Below are positions 39,371 through 52,475 of a stretch of 64,000 nt of DNA, one piece after another. Source of the stretch: Gymnorhina tibicen (Eukaryota; Chordata; Aves; Passeriformes; Artamidae); assembly GCA_013399875.1 (NCBI GenBank), contig VXAZ01009389.1, forward strand, positions 124,001 to 188,000. The letters run 5' to 3'. The stretch's first letter is position 1. Each line of letters starts with the position of its first letter. The notes beneath the pieces are model-generated. The model saw only the letters and a list, made by a program, of their open reading frames with translations. It was not told the DNA's origin and did no database searches. Both the position numbers and the translations under genes were made by a program.

Positions 39371-42300
39371 CAGCACAAATAATTAACAAACAACAATACT
39401 AAAGGCCGTGGGTTTTTTCCCCAGTAGGCCAAGAGCTTCTTCATGGGCTCAGTGGTTGCCTTTCCTGTGAAATGATTCCAGTGCCAGCCTGGGCACTGGA
39501 ATAACCTTGGGGTGTCCTGCTTTCCCACAGCCCACCAGGCAGTGTCCCGGTGTTCCCGCTGCTCCGTGGCCTCGGCTGTGCAGCTGGATGATGGAGCTCT
39601 GAGGGAACAGCACAGTCTCAGGCAAAGCTGGGGACTCACACGGTGACCGGAGCAGCCCCAGGCTCACAGAATTGCTCTGGGACAAGGGCAGGACAAGAAA
39701 TGACACAGACAGGACTCTGCTTCTGAAAACCACTCCCTCTCTTTCCCCAGGGAAGAAAAGCCACGTGTTGACAACAGGCCCGAAGCTTTCCTCACGGAGA
39801 AGCACTAAATAAGAGGGTTTTTAACGCCAAGCTGTTTGCAGAAGCTATCACAAACCACAGAGCTGGAAGCCAAAAGGTGAAGGGCTGATGTCTCCCGAGT
39901 CCAAGAGTGCCTGAACCTGATGTTTGTTCACTCCTGTAGCTATTTAAATGTCACAACAACAGCATCCTTCTGCAGCTTCCCGTTCTTTGCCATGACCTGC
40001 AAACAAAAAAGGCTGGAAAAATGACCATGGAGGCTTGGGGCAAAACCCAGCAAGGTGCAAAGAAAGTGAAGATGTCTGAGCAATCCAAGGCAGTCACAAG
40101 AGAAGATTCCTACTTAGTTTATAGAGTTCTGTTATGACTACAAAAGGCCATACCCTTCTAAAAAGAGACTGTAATTAGCTCAAAAGCTGACAGGCACCAG
40201 AGATAAGTGTGAAAAGAAAGCTCATTGCTCCTGAGAAAGGCAAGATTCATAACTCACACACTGTGCAGGTAGTTGGGTCCTCTGCCAGAATTCAGCCCAT
40301 GAAATCCACTTCCTGCCAATCTCAGTTGTGCTGCTGCCCCTCGAGAAGTGCCAGCTGGAAGCCGAGGCAGAGCTTTGCAGATAACGTTACTTGGTTGCTA
40401 CCAAACTCCAGTTGCTGTTTTATATATTTACTCACTTAACTCAAGGTTAAACCAGCTAACTCCAGGACAAAAAAACCCTGCACCGACTGCTCGCCACACG
40501 TGAGACTGACAGCAGCTAACTGCATGGATGGAAAGACAATCGGTCTTCATTTCAACGCTGCGCTAGCGGATGGCAGCCACAGCTGTTCTGGGCAAGACAG
40601 GCTGTGCAGAGCACGGAACGCAGCCCACTGCAGGGAGAGACAGACCTGAACCAGAGCTCCACAGAACCTGTTTTCTTCTCTTTCTGGGGGTGGGAGATCA
40701 TCACTTGAAACTCCCATCTGCACCTGGGCTTCAGATCAGGTTCAGTGAGATGCAGACTAATTTTTTTTAAATCTTATTTTCAGTGTGGAAAGAGCAGGGA
40801 GAATTGCACAAGATCGGTTTGCCTCAGTATTTTTTTTTCCCAGTTTTAGCTGACCACATGAGTACAAACATATGAAGGTTCAGCAAAATCAAAACTGAAT
40901 CCATATCTTAAACCTGGCTGCGTGTCGCAACAGAAGTTTAACATTATCTCCCAGTCTAAACTCCCTGTCCAAGACCCTACCCTTGAAAGCTTTGCATTTT
41001 TTTGAAGGCCACAGTTATCCACTTAACTGGGGGGGCTGGTGGGGAAATGGGGGGAAAAAAACCCTAAACTTTTGAGGTTCATCAGTGAGATGATTTCCAT
41101 CTAGTTTGTACTACTGAAAATCTGGAGTAACTCCTTTAAATCAAAAGAGGAGTACCAGGACAAGCTGCCAAAAGGAGTTATCAGATGGAAGATAAATTCA
41201 AGTTCCCTTAATTCAATGTCATCTTTATGTTTTCCTTTAAGACAAATTCTGGCTATTAAAATTCCATTAATTCTGAATTACTTAGATAGAGGGATAGGAA
41301 GAAACCTTCAGGTGTCCTAATGTGGCATTACTGATGCACAAAGAAATACTAATTCTAATCTCTTTTAGCAGATGTGAGCCAGGGTAAAATGCTCTTCTGA
41401 TTGAACTCCCCCCACTGAAAATTCTCTGGCTCGGACATGGGCCACCAGAAAGGCCTTGCTTAGGAAGTACCTACAGGGACTCACCAAGATTATTTTAAGG
41501 GAGTTCCCCAGTGGGTATGGAGAGCAGCTTTGTTTCCAGTGTGTTGGTGGTCTCTGTGAAATTCCTCCACAAAACTCCTCCTTCCTTTGGGACGTGCAAA
41601 AATTCATTGGTGAGATCAGCAGCAATCAGTGAGTGGTGGCAAAGACTTACTCCGAGAGATGGCAAATCCGGCTCTAGATTCAGAAAAGATTGAGCTGCTG
41701 ATTCACTTTCAAGCATAAACTGGGAAATTCAATCAGAGCCCTTCCATAATATTTCTTTTTTTCTCTGAGATACCACAAACAGAAAGGGGTACAGCAAAGT
41801 CAGCACACGTGATTTAGAAGGGAAGCCTTGCAGGGTTAGGAGTTTGGGCTGTGAGGCAACAGGTCACATAAACCGAGCTATCCCTGAACCACCCCGGATT
41901 TACAGGACACCAGTGCTGAAGAACAGATATGCATTACTTTTTGCTTTAATGTGCAACTCTCAAAGCAAGTGTGTGCAACACAGACCAGGCTAGAAGAGAA
42001 TGAAGGCTACTGTTTTGTGGGTAAGAAAAAGTAAAAAGCAGAAAGAGGAAAGACAAGACTCAAGTTAAATTTTTAATAAGGAGCATTTAGAAGCATCTTC
42101 TGAAAAGCCAGTGAATCTTTAATGCAAAAATTGCTTCGAAAAGGCAGTTATCCCAAAAAGAAATTACTCTGCTCTGCAGAGGGACAAAATTTAAAAATTA
42201 AAGTGCACACTGAGAGATTTTAGTGCTATTTTAAGTACTTTCCTAGTTCAGCCCCAACAATGAAGATTCAATTGTTGCCTCCCTTACGTAAGGCCAGCAG

Positions 42301-43505
42301 GCAGTTCAGGCCAAACCTCTTGTAAACCAGGCTGTTCTAGAAATTGACTGCCTCTGGCAATCACAGATGAAAGCAGATTCTCTGGGAAGACGAGGGGGAT
42401 TGTTTCAGAGAGAATGATGCAAAGACATAACTTTTAAAAATAAAAACACCCAGGTAATCTACAGGATGAAGGCATTAGCGTGCTGTAAAGCCCAGCTGCC
42501 CTGTATTTCCTGATCTCAGGGCTTCACTTTTCTTTTTTCAAGGGGCAGAGGGCCAGGCTACCTGTGGTAATGGTAATGTGGTGGTACCTAGGAAGAGACT
42601 CATTTGCAATCTCAAAAACAGCAATGGAAGAACCAAGAATCCACCACAGTGACCCCCCTCCTTCTCTTAGCCCTTTCACATCGCTCTCCTGAAGGGGTTA
42701 ATAGACTATAAAAACTGGTCCTTTTACGTTCTCTCCTCCCTTATTAAATCACCTAGGGTAGGATGCCATGGTAACATGCTGGAAAAGGAGCTGACATTCA
42801 TGCATGACAGAAGGATCCAGTGCAAGTCCTCCTCACTCACCCAGGAGTGCTGCTACACAGGCAGGAGGTGCAGGACCCGCTCCCACCAAACAAATCAATG
42901 TCAAATATCACAGAGCTTTCCCGACGCGTTCACATTTCTGCTTGTTCCCTCTGCTCCCCTAGCTCTGCCTCATCTGCAAGAGGGAAACCTAAAACCAGAT
43001 CACGGCAGAGGTTTGTGACTGGTGTGGAAAGCACTGAATGTATCTCAAATGGGACATTTTCAACCTAGCACGTGCCTGAAACAAGAAAAATGAGGGGTGC
43101 AGAGGTAATGCTGAATATTAACTACAGCAAAATGCCTCTAGGGCAGCAGAGGCTTCCAGACAGCACTGGGGAGTGTCTGGCCCCTCAGGATATGGGTGAA
43201 AGAGACTGAATTTATATATCTGTCCACGTAGACAAGGCCAGAAAGACTCCACAGCTGAGGATCTGTCAGGTTCTCTAAGGGCACAGGAGCTGAAAAGACT
43301 AGTAGACAGCAAAGACAAAAAATAACTAAGCTCTCTTTTCCTTCTCTGACTTGCAGAATATATTATGCTTCCAAAATTACAGTAAAAATAGCTTCAATTA
43401 CATGCTCCAATCCTTTTTTAAGTAAAAATTTTTAAAAAGGGTAATATAATCTTGAAAATATACACACAGTTGACCAAACTGAAAAATACTACTCGCATGT
43501 CCAGG

Positions 43506-43560
43506 CTTCTTTCCTTTCCCTTCTCCTTCCCCTTCACATACTTTCCCTGTCCTTCTCTTT
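43506..43560. repeat. Polypyrimidine tract
   Basis: A pure C/T run of 30 bases (43506-43535) is followed, after a short break, by another pyrimidine-rich stretch to about 43560. Such tracts can adopt triplex structure, but here I call only low-complexity sequence. Confidence 0.85.
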
Positions 43561-46500
43561 GCTAATGTGCCCTACGCAAATATCCACTCAATGCTGAAAA
43601 TTCAGGAGGCTTTTCGCTTATTCAGAAAAGAGGGTTTGTTGCTGTGCTTAGAGAGTGCTTTTGTGGTGATGTATTTTATTTTTGATGGGTTTTTTCTTTT
43701 CATAGATGTTCAGGAAAGGGTTGCTGAGCATGACCGTGGCTGTCCATTCAAAGATTGGTGTCCACGTGACATTTAACCAGCAGCGGTGAGTGCTCTAGGA
43801 TTTCTTCTGAAGCATTCCCAAGGTTGTTTGGAGCTCTCAGGCTGCACCAGAATTCTGCTGTCCTGTCTAAACCTGCTTATGAAACTTTAAAATCTTACGT
43901 TTATTTGAAATATAATTCAGTGCTTTCAGAAACCGAGGTGACTTCCCCTGTTCTCTCATCTCCTCAGCACAGTTCAGGTTGAGTGGAAAGGGCTGAGGAG
44001 AAGGAAAATATGTTTATTTTTAGCTGCACGTGACTGAGATGGCACTGCAGGAGAAATCAGAAAGACGCAGCAGAGGAACATATCAGGGAGCAATGTCTCT
44101 TCAATTTGGTGATGAAATCCAAGCAAGCAGACTTTTCCCCCACAAAAGGAGGTGTGGAAGAAGAGGAGGATCTAGAAAAAGAGCAAGACTGTCTGGGACC
44201 ATGAGCAGCTGGTTTCCACTCACTGAGGAAGAAGAGCGTGGCTCCAGGGGAGGGTCTGAAGTGATGTAGTAGCTGTCAATGCAAGAGTGAAAGGGGAGGG
44301 TGCTGCTAAAACACACTGTGGTTGCCATATCCGAGGCATCTTGTTTCCCTGACATCTGATTCTCAAATGGAAACCACGTGGTCTTCCATCAAAATACTGG
44401 AAACAAATGCAGAATAGATAGGGAACTGAAAGCAAACACTAAAGAAAAGCTTTAGGGAGGAGAAGTACTGAAGAGCATAAGAATTCACCAGTTCTAACAA
44501 AAGACAGGGGCAATCACGTAGTTTCACACCACTTTCTCACACAACAATTTTAGTTAAATTGCGTTTGGTTTTGCTTTAGTCTGTGCTTTGAATTAATTCC
44601 AATCTCGCAAAATATTTTCATCTTATTTATTGAAGCAACCCACAACCCCAAACCAGGGGAAAGCTGAGCAGATCAGTAATTAAAGGAAAGGTGTGTACTT
44701 GGGGCTAGACGGTGCCTGGAGGAGTAGACTCGGGTTGAAGCTGTCTGCAGAAAGGAAGAGCAAAGGTGAGCTGATGCTGTTTTGGACAACAGGTATAACC
44801 CAAGATGCTCTGAAGCCATTAGTAGAGCCTCCTGTTGTTTACAGCAGGGTCAGGATTTCACTTCTTTGTTTCAAATCTTGCAGGTTTTTTCCACATATTG
44901 ACATGGTGCTTCCTTCCCCTTAAGGGTGAGTTGTCACAGGTGCTAACCTTCGATTTAGGCCAACATATAGCAAAGCAGCACTCTCAGTGCAATGATATCA
45001 ATGGCAAGGGAGAAAAACTCACTGACAGCAGCTGGGAAGGGCCTAGGAGATTCTCAGCCATGGAAACAACTCCTCTCTACTGGCACCACTGGCAGGGCTT
45101 GTGCTACGCCGAGCTGCAGCTCGGTTTGTGCAAATCCCTGGCAGTACTGACCAAAAAGGACACCCTGCACCCAGATTCAGGTTCTGTCTCTGTCCCTGCT
45201 CCCTCTGAAAGCCAGATCAGCTGCTGCCCTTCCAGAGGTGAAGTTAAGCCTGAGCTGTGCCTTCAGGAGAGCCACAAGCCAGCTGAGACTTGCCACCATG
45301 GAGAGCAGCCAGGCTCCAGGAGCTTTCCCAGGGGAGAGAGGGGCCAGGGGTGGCCTTCAGGCACCGCAGATCTCCCCATTCTCAGCAGCCAGGAGGAACC
45401 ATCAGGACGTGCCGCTGTTTCTCCTCCCATCCTGCACCTCAGAGCCCCTCTCGAGAGGGAAATCCTGCTTCTTACACCGAAGCACATCTGTGCAAAGCAC
45501 TGAGAGTGCAGGGAGGTGTCTGGGGCTGGTTCAGATCCGCAGCTCCTGCAGATCCCTGTGGAAGGGGAAATGCTCCCATCCTCCCAGGGACAAGCCCACA
45601 GAGCACTCCAATTAAATGTAAGATGTTAAATTACTCCCATAGCTGGCCCTGCATTTTTCCCCCTCATCTCTCTGGGTATTGTTTAGAAGACGTCAGATAA
45701 TTAAGCGCAAAGGCTAAGATAACATAATTTGAATAACAGCTAATGAAACGCTCTGCAATTATTTCTGAATGTGGTATTTGTCTTCCCTCTCTCACACGGT
45801 AACTGCGATTGCCTCTCACAGAAATCTCCAAGCAGGTGATGATACGCCAGAAGTGCACTCTCTTCACTTCCATCTCTCCTTCTCTCATCCAAAAACCTCT
45901 TAATCCACTTCTCATTCCCTCTGTCAGAGGCAATTGCTGCCTGCAGCTCCACACAAAGCCCACTCCCCAAAAAGCAGCCCCTTTTTGCTCCCCTCCCACT
46001 TCCATTCCACACCTGCTCTGTCCCACCACTGTGTGGGATTGATCAAATTTTGCACAGGAAATCCCTGTGAGAAAGGAAAAGGAGAAAAGATTAAGAAGCA
46101 GGAGCTGCCACTCTCATTCATAACCTATGGACATGCAGAAGGAGCAAAACTGGCTCAAGAATTTATGGGAAGCAGCATAATTCGCTGCCTTAAGGATGAG
46201 GATGATCACAGGAGCTCGTGGTCTCACACCTTTGTTTCCAGCCTTTCCCTCCAAGGAAGCCAAGCTCCAAGAAAATTCTGTGGGTAAAATTATCCCCTTT
46301 GCAGAAGCACCTGCACTATTGTGCAAAGACAACAGTCCCTCCCCCGAAAAGAAGCTGTGATTTATAGCTGCACTCCTGAATTTTTCACCAAATTTAATTT
46401 GAGCTCAGTGTGATGAAATCCTTGCCCACCGAGATAACAACATAACTGACAAAACATAATTCAGGTGTTTATTTATCACAGCTTCAAAAACATTTCACCC

Positions 46501-49069
46501 ACAGCTTTACGGCTTGTCTGGCAAAATGAGGATTTGCCCAGCTGCAAAAAGAATTATCGGGAAGCTCAGTATAAAAACACCTTCCTGATCTGTTTAAGGT
46601 ATTCAAATCAATTCTTGATAGGAGTAAAGTTTGGACAGGTGGCATGGGAACCATCAGCACAAGAAACTAATCTCCAGCCTGTCTGGAGGCAGAGAGGTCA
46701 GGAAACACCCAGGAGAGGGTGATGCCCAGTGCCAGCTCAGCAGAAAGGTTGTGCTGTAAAAAAGGCAGGGACAGAAGTGCAGGCAGAACTGAGGGACGCT
46801 GTGCTCAACACTTCCAAAAAGCAGGAGATGTTGCAGGTACAGTGCCTAGCAAGGCAAAGTCGTAGATCAGGACAGTGTATTTTTAACTGAGCTTGTAAGT
46901 TAGTTTTGTTGAGGCTTTTATTCTTTGGTGATGCCTTTTTTTTTCCCCTCACAATTTACTACTCTCTAGAAGGCAAAAGAAGTGGGAGGTGTAGTAAGAG
47001 TGGTGGGAGAATGACAGGAGGCAGACAGAACTGACACAAATTTCTGCTATCATCCTTGGAAACATGGGAGAGACTGACTGGAAAAGTAGCTGAATTTAAA
47101 TGAGAGGATGTGCTGTAAGCTGACAGCTCTAGAACAGTGAAGGAAGCATATCTGGAACTCCATATGAGGCAGTAGGGTTTAATTCTGTAGTATCCACTTT
47201 ACTGGGCTCTGCTGGATCTCAGGCTCCAACATGATCTACAGTTTATGGGGAGCTGTTAGAGCCATCTATATAGAGAGTTAACACCTGGTCTCTAGTCAAC
47301 TGCCTGTAGTAAATTAAAATATTGACAAAAGCTTCACTAGCCCTAGTTTCCTAGTACTTGATGGCAGGTCAGGAAGGCATTTCTATTCCTCTAAAGTGAA
47401 TTTAGAACTGCTTGAGTAATAAAACTTATATCTGAGCAAAGGGCCCTCACTGGATGCAAGAGGATTCCACAGCACACGCAGTCCAAATGATGGGACAATA
47501 TCCCAAGTAATACGAAACAAAGCAGGGCCCACATGTCTGTGATGCTTTGCTACAAGACCCTGAAACAGTCATGGACAGATTCACAAACTCCCTAAAAAAC
47601 AGCTCAGTGTTCCCCTCCAAAACCATTCACTCAAGTGGAGAGAAAGTTGTGACTGGAGACTATGAGCACAGCCCAATGCAGCAGAGTTTTCCACGAGGGC
47701 TGCAAAATCAGCACATCCCAACCACTTCCACATGTGGAAAATGACATATCCGTAAGCTGAATGGAGCGGTGGGACACTTCTCCTGAGGAAGGGAGTTACC
47801 TTGGATGGATCTCAGTCAGCTGAAAGACAATTTGACCAGAGGGAAGGAACTGGCTTGGAGAGTCATCAGAGGTAAAACCTGGTTTACAGGAAGTTTGCAG
47901 GAAGCACGAGCTCACTGCATGGTGCAAAATAATAAACCGTAAATAATAGACCAGGTCTGCCAGAGGCAGGTATTGAGTGTGATAAATGCTCTCAGGATCT
48001 CTACAGCACCTGATACCTTGGTCCCGCTGCCCTGTGCTGGAGCAAGGAGTGAAATCGTGTATTTTTCCAGGCTAATCTGTCACCTCTGGAGCACATTTGA
48101 AAAAAACAGTTCCCATTCATTAAAAAATTTTGTATCTTAACACTCGCTCTTCAATGTAAAGCAAAATGCACCAAGTTATAATGTTAAGACATTTCAAGCT
48201 GTCAGAAAAAAAACAACCTTCCCAGGCCACCACATCTGCATTATTAGCATCTCCAGCAATCTTCCTGGCTCTCCACCACCCAGCTCCCAAAGGCAAGTCC
48301 TGGTCACACCTGGGATGCAAAGCATGCCAAGGATATATGTTTAGAAGCTTCAAAGGAAAGTGAAAGAGCTCCTAAGATGAAATAGAAACCCTGAAGAATG
48401 GTTAATACGTGCATAAAAAGCTGATAATTTACTGACTAGATAATTGGTTTAATTAAAAGATAAATATCCCTCTCTCCTAATGACATTACTGTTGATACTA
48501 CTGCGTTGATAACACCCAGCTTAACATAACCCCTTTTTATGGCTGCAGAGTCATGTTCTGCTTTCCAAAAGAGCCCCTGCCTTGAAGAAAGATCAAAGAA
48601 TCTTGTTCGTGACCTGAGCTCTTCAGCCATCAGCCAGTACTTTTCAGCACGGCCCCTAAGTGATGGATAGCTACATCCCCTCACAAAGAGCTAGAAAAAT
48701 AAATTGCATCAGAAAGAATAAGTGTTCAAAAATGGGCACACATTTAGAACAAAAGAGAATGGAAAAGCAAGAGTGTAAAATATTTGCTCCCCCTCCCCCA
48801 CGATAACACTAGGCAGGAAAAATGGCTGAAAACCATTTCTTTATTTTATTTCCTAACTTCGCAAGTGATGTGAAAAATCACTCCACTTCAGAAAAGAGTC
48901 CAAGATATGCAGGGCCATGGAATATTTTGGGAGAAGAACTCAAGCAGACAGATATGTCTCTATGGAATTTTAAAGTCAGAGAAGAATACTTGTGATATCA
49001 TGAATATATCAACTATTTTAAATACTGGGCAAATGCTAACTCTATTTTCACGAGATGTATTTTCTCTGC

Positions 49070-49144
49070 TATTATAAAAGGAGGATTACACAGTTGTAAT
49101 ACGATATTCCCTTTATAACTATGATTGATCCTCCTTTTATCATA
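49070..49144. repeat. Long imperfect hairpin (inverted repeat), possible MITE or pre-miRNA-like fold
   Basis: ATAAAAGGAGGAT (49074-49086) and ATCCTCCTTTTAT (49128-49140) are perfect inverted complements. The pairing continues inward between 49089-49099 and 49113-49123 with one mismatch and one G:T wobble after a 2/4-base internal loop. It continues outward by three more pairs (to 49070 and 49144) across one mismatch. The terminal loop is about 13 bases (49100-49112). The total is about 75 nt, a size compatible with either a miniature inverted-repeat transposon remnant (TA flanks both sides: 49070-49071 and 49143-49144) or a pre-miRNA-like hairpin. Nothing shows transcription. Confidence 0.7.
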
Positions 49145-52096
49145 ACTGAAAAATTATCTGCAATAAAAACATACACAATCTGCCTCTTGTGCATTAAGAA
49201 AGCTCGTTCACGATCATAATTTGAATCATAATTTGAATTGCACTCCTCCAGAAGATGGCTTTGTTGAGGGAGGTTAGCCAGCCCCAGGCAGGGAGCAGAA
49301 CACACAGCACATACACAGAACTGTTATATCCATATTCCCCTGGACTCAAAACCCTGCGAGGAAAACAAGCGGCACTCAGGGGTAGCATTTCATTCCAAAG
49401 GAGATTGACAGTCACAAGGCCTTGTTATGATCTTAGCTGACTCTCCCAATTGGAAATTCCCAGCAAGCTCTCACTACACCCTGGATTGACAGCTGCTGGG
49501 ATGATGGGCAGGAAAGGAAAAAGTCTCGATTCCAGTGCTGCAAAACCGGGCACCTTTGCTGCTTTGGATGTACCAGAGCCCATAGCAAAAGGTATTCCCC
49601 TTAAACACACTCTAAAGTCTCCCCTGACCAATACAAATATTTCCTCTGCCCTTACACGGTGGCAACAGGACTAAAATGTGAACTCAGCCTGTATTTTGTA
49701 AGGGTTTGCTTGCTTTTCTTGAGGTTTTTTTCCTTTTTTTTATCCCTATATAAGAAAGCCCCCCAGCCTTATTCAGCCCTTATGTTTCCTGTCCTAAATT
49801 CATGCTTGACATGTTCCAAGATGAAGACATTAGTGCAGTGAGAGTGGAATGAGCGTGGCCACATTATCATCAAATAATAACTCGATCAGCACACGAGACA
49901 ACCAAAAACCTCACTCGGCTCCAGCCACAGAGGCTCGTGCTGTACATTCTGTGTAAACATTCCAGTGCCTCTCCAGCTGCTGAAGGATTAAATAACCACC
50001 AGGAAAGGCACATTTGCAAAAAGTTGGTTTCAGAAGCACCCCACAGCTTCTGGTTCTTGCAGCACTCCACTGCAGGTTGACCAGAAAATCCGGTGCGCTC
50101 CAAGCTTGGACGTTTTTGAAACGATCTGGATGTTCTGAGATTCCCGCTCAAGAAGCCCCGCGGGCCACTCCCAGCCTCTGCATAATTAAAGCAATCCACC
50201 TGCTCCACAGCCATTTCCTCCGCTCCAGAGCCGTACAGACACAGATGTGACACTTTCCTGTCACAGCAGCCCTGTTTGGGGACAGCGTGGAGGCTGCCAC
50301 ACTCGCAGCAGTTATCCCGCCCGTGAAGCTCGGCAAAAAAACGTTAGGCAGCAAAAAATTCCAGCAATTCTTTCTCTCCAGTTACAATAAACTTGCTTCC
50401 AATTTGTTGTCCATCCGTTGCTAATTTCATTATCATTTCACACATGTTAATGAGGCACATGCTGGTCACATGACCTCCCCCTTCCCTCTGGGGCCTAATG
50501 AATTATATATCATGAATAATTAAGGGCAGTTTGTTTTGGCATACAAATTCATTAGTATTTTAATATAAAAATGCACAAAAGGGGAATTAATGTTTCATGA
50601 CAACTAAACTAACCCTTTCTGCTAAAAATGTGGACACACTGAGACCATTTATTTATGCATTTTTGTTTTCTAATTAAGTCAGAATTTAAAGATCTCCAGA
50701 CCACACCACTAAAGAGTAGCTGAGTATTTAAAAAGTGATAGTGTGCAGCTTTGGGCAGATTTCCTCCAGATCCCGTAATGTTTCCTAATGCTCTGGCAAG
50801 ACTGACATGAGTTTCTCCCCTTATGAGTGCAGAGATTTCTCCCCCTCCAACAATTCACTATCAACATTCGAAGTGGAAGCTGTAGCTTCAGTTTGAATGC
50901 CACATCAAACAAACTGATAAGGCTGTCATTTTTTATTTTTAAGCTGTAATTCAAGCGCAGGCTTATATGGCTGTAGTAAGAATCTCTTTTCATGGTATCT
51001 AAGAAATCAGCTGGGCTTCTCAGATTTTTCAGAGGAAAATAGAAAAGCCAGAAGTCAACTGGAAAATTGTTGGTTTAGGTGCAGATGGTGACGTTGCTTT
51101 TTAACCTTTTCATGCTTGTTACAAGGATCTTTTAATACTCTACTAAGGTGTGGCATCCTTTGCTGGAACACACCCTGGTAACACTGTCAGCATTCTGCTA
51201 GCCCAGCACATAATGATTAGCACAACTGGTTTGGAAATGACCAACCCCACAGCAAAGGGTGGCTAAAATTCAGTCTGACTTATGACTGCAAAGCAAGGAA
51301 AATGAGAAAGATTTTCCATGTTTTCCATCTAAACCTTTTTCTTTCTTTTTTTTTTTTTGTATTCTTGGAGTGAGACATCCATTCTGCAGCTCTGCTGGCC
51401 TTGAATTCTAGATATTTTAGCATTTTCAGAGAAAAACAGAACCAGTTATACTGAAAGGCACTCCACAAGACCAGTAGTGAGGCCATGAGTTCCCAGCCCT
51501 TTCGAGTCGCCTGGAAGTGCTGAAGCACCAAAGTGATTCGGGACATGATTTTTTGAAAGCACGAGCAGCGACGAGTTTTTTGATATGGCTTTATGAAGAC
51601 ATACAATGTTTGTCTGTTTTAAAAGAGCCCTCATAACTGCTCTTCACAAAATTCAAGTGCCTTCATGCTCTGAGCAGATTAAATTTGAAAGGCTGGGTTC
51701 AAGTCTGCGAGACGCGTCCTTTGCTACCCCTGTAAAACGTTACCTGGTTCTGACTGAATTCTGGCTGAATTGAGGCCTCACTCGAGGAAGGTTCAGTGCT
51801 TTCAGGCCAGCAGCTGGGTTTTCCCTGGGGTCCCTGTACCCTGAGCATTCCTGGCTCACTCTCCTGTGCCCATTTTGCCCCTGGGACACTGGGACTGCTG
51901 CAGGATCATCCCTCTCGTGCTGTAGTGCCACTTGTACAGCAAAGGAGGCTGGGAGAAGTGGGCTCCCCAGGATGAACAAAGAATAAAATCTTGGATGACA
52001 GGAGTGGCAATAGAGGAAGCAATTTAGGACAGAGCTGAAGAAAGCTGTGACTTCTTCAGCTGGGAATAAGGGATCTTTGGGCCTGAAGGCTGGAAA
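49145..52096. other. Unique non-coding sequence, no gene
   Basis: About 3 kb without a gene. The 12-bp tandem pair at 49213-49236 is listed separately. The region at 50390-50700 is AT-rich and dense in TAAT/ATTA words (for example CTAATGAATTATATATCATG) and looks like a candidate conserved element. A 13-base poly-T run ends at 51358. Confidence 0.45.
49213..49236. repeat. Two-copy tandem repeat, 12-bp period
   Basis: ATCATAATTTGA occurs twice in exact tandem. Confidence 0.93.
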
Positions 52097-52100
52097 TGGG
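52097..52100. repeat. Target site duplication, left
   Basis: TGGG immediately precedes the LTR and is repeated at 52539-52542 immediately after it. A 4-bp duplication is typical of class I (gammaretrovirus-like) endogenous retroviruses. Confidence 0.65.
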
Positions 52101-52371
52101 TGATGCCTTAGGTTTTAACTTTTATATTTTTCAAATCCTGTACTGCTTAGTGTGTAACTCTGAAGTTTCTTGTAGCCTGCTAGCTGCTGTTCTCTTATGC
52201 CAGACAGGCACAACAAAGCTTCTCGGGCCTGCTCTCCAAGGACACCCCGATTGTCCTAGCCCCAAAATGTGTAAACTAACATCTTTAGAAGGAGAGTGAG
52301 CTTGGAGAAATTATATAATTAACTGAAGATTTAATTGGAGAATTAACCCTGATAAGCAAATGACCCAAACC

Positions 52372-52378
52372 TATAAAA
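52372..52378 (+). promoter_or_regulatory. LTR TATA box
   Basis: TATAAAA within the LTR, about 98 bp upstream of the polyadenylation signal. It is the expected core promoter position between U3 and R. Confidence 0.8.
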
Positions 52379-52469
52379 GTGGGAAGAACTCGTGACTCGT
52401 CGTCCACCTTGGGGTCCATTTTGGATGCGGCCTCTGCTCCCCAGGGTGTGCCTTTGAAGGCCTTTCACA

Positions 52470-52475
52470 AATAAA
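52470..52475 (+). terminator. LTR polyadenylation signal
   Basis: AATAAA in the R region, followed by pyrimidine-rich and T/GT-containing sequence suitable for cleavage about 15-20 bases downstream. Confidence 0.8.

Larger units (their letters stand above)
34149..49069. other. Long unique non-coding stretch, no gene
   Basis: Nearly 15 kb with no retrotransposon that I recognise with confidence and no coding gene. The longest frames are 222 codons (44835-45503) and 213 codons (38998-39639, reverse). Both sit in GC-rich patches, overlap opposite-strand frames and lack domains. Smaller features in this span are listed separately. The part at 45685-45790 is AT-rich, with a GACGTC palindrome followed by TAATTAAGCGC, and is a candidate regulatory stretch. 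Confidence 0.45.

Noticed and set aside
38998..39639. 213-codon reverse open frame
   Set aside because: It spans a CpG cluster and ordinary flanking DNA, has cysteine-rich random-looking composition, and shows no homology that I recognise.
44835..45503. 222-codon forward open frame
   Set aside because: Overlapping frames of 136 and 125 codons in other phases and a reverse frame show a general lack of stops in this GC-rich patch. No domain is seen.
51341..51358. Poly-T as the reversed poly-A tail of a processed pseudogene
   Set aside because: The sequence to its right shows no recognisable coding region or target duplication. It is treated as a simple homopolymer.
51693..51712. tRNA B-box-like word (GGTTCAAGTCT)
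   Set aside because: No A-box or acceptor-stem pairing is found at the required distance upstream, so there is no tRNA or tRNA-derived SINE.
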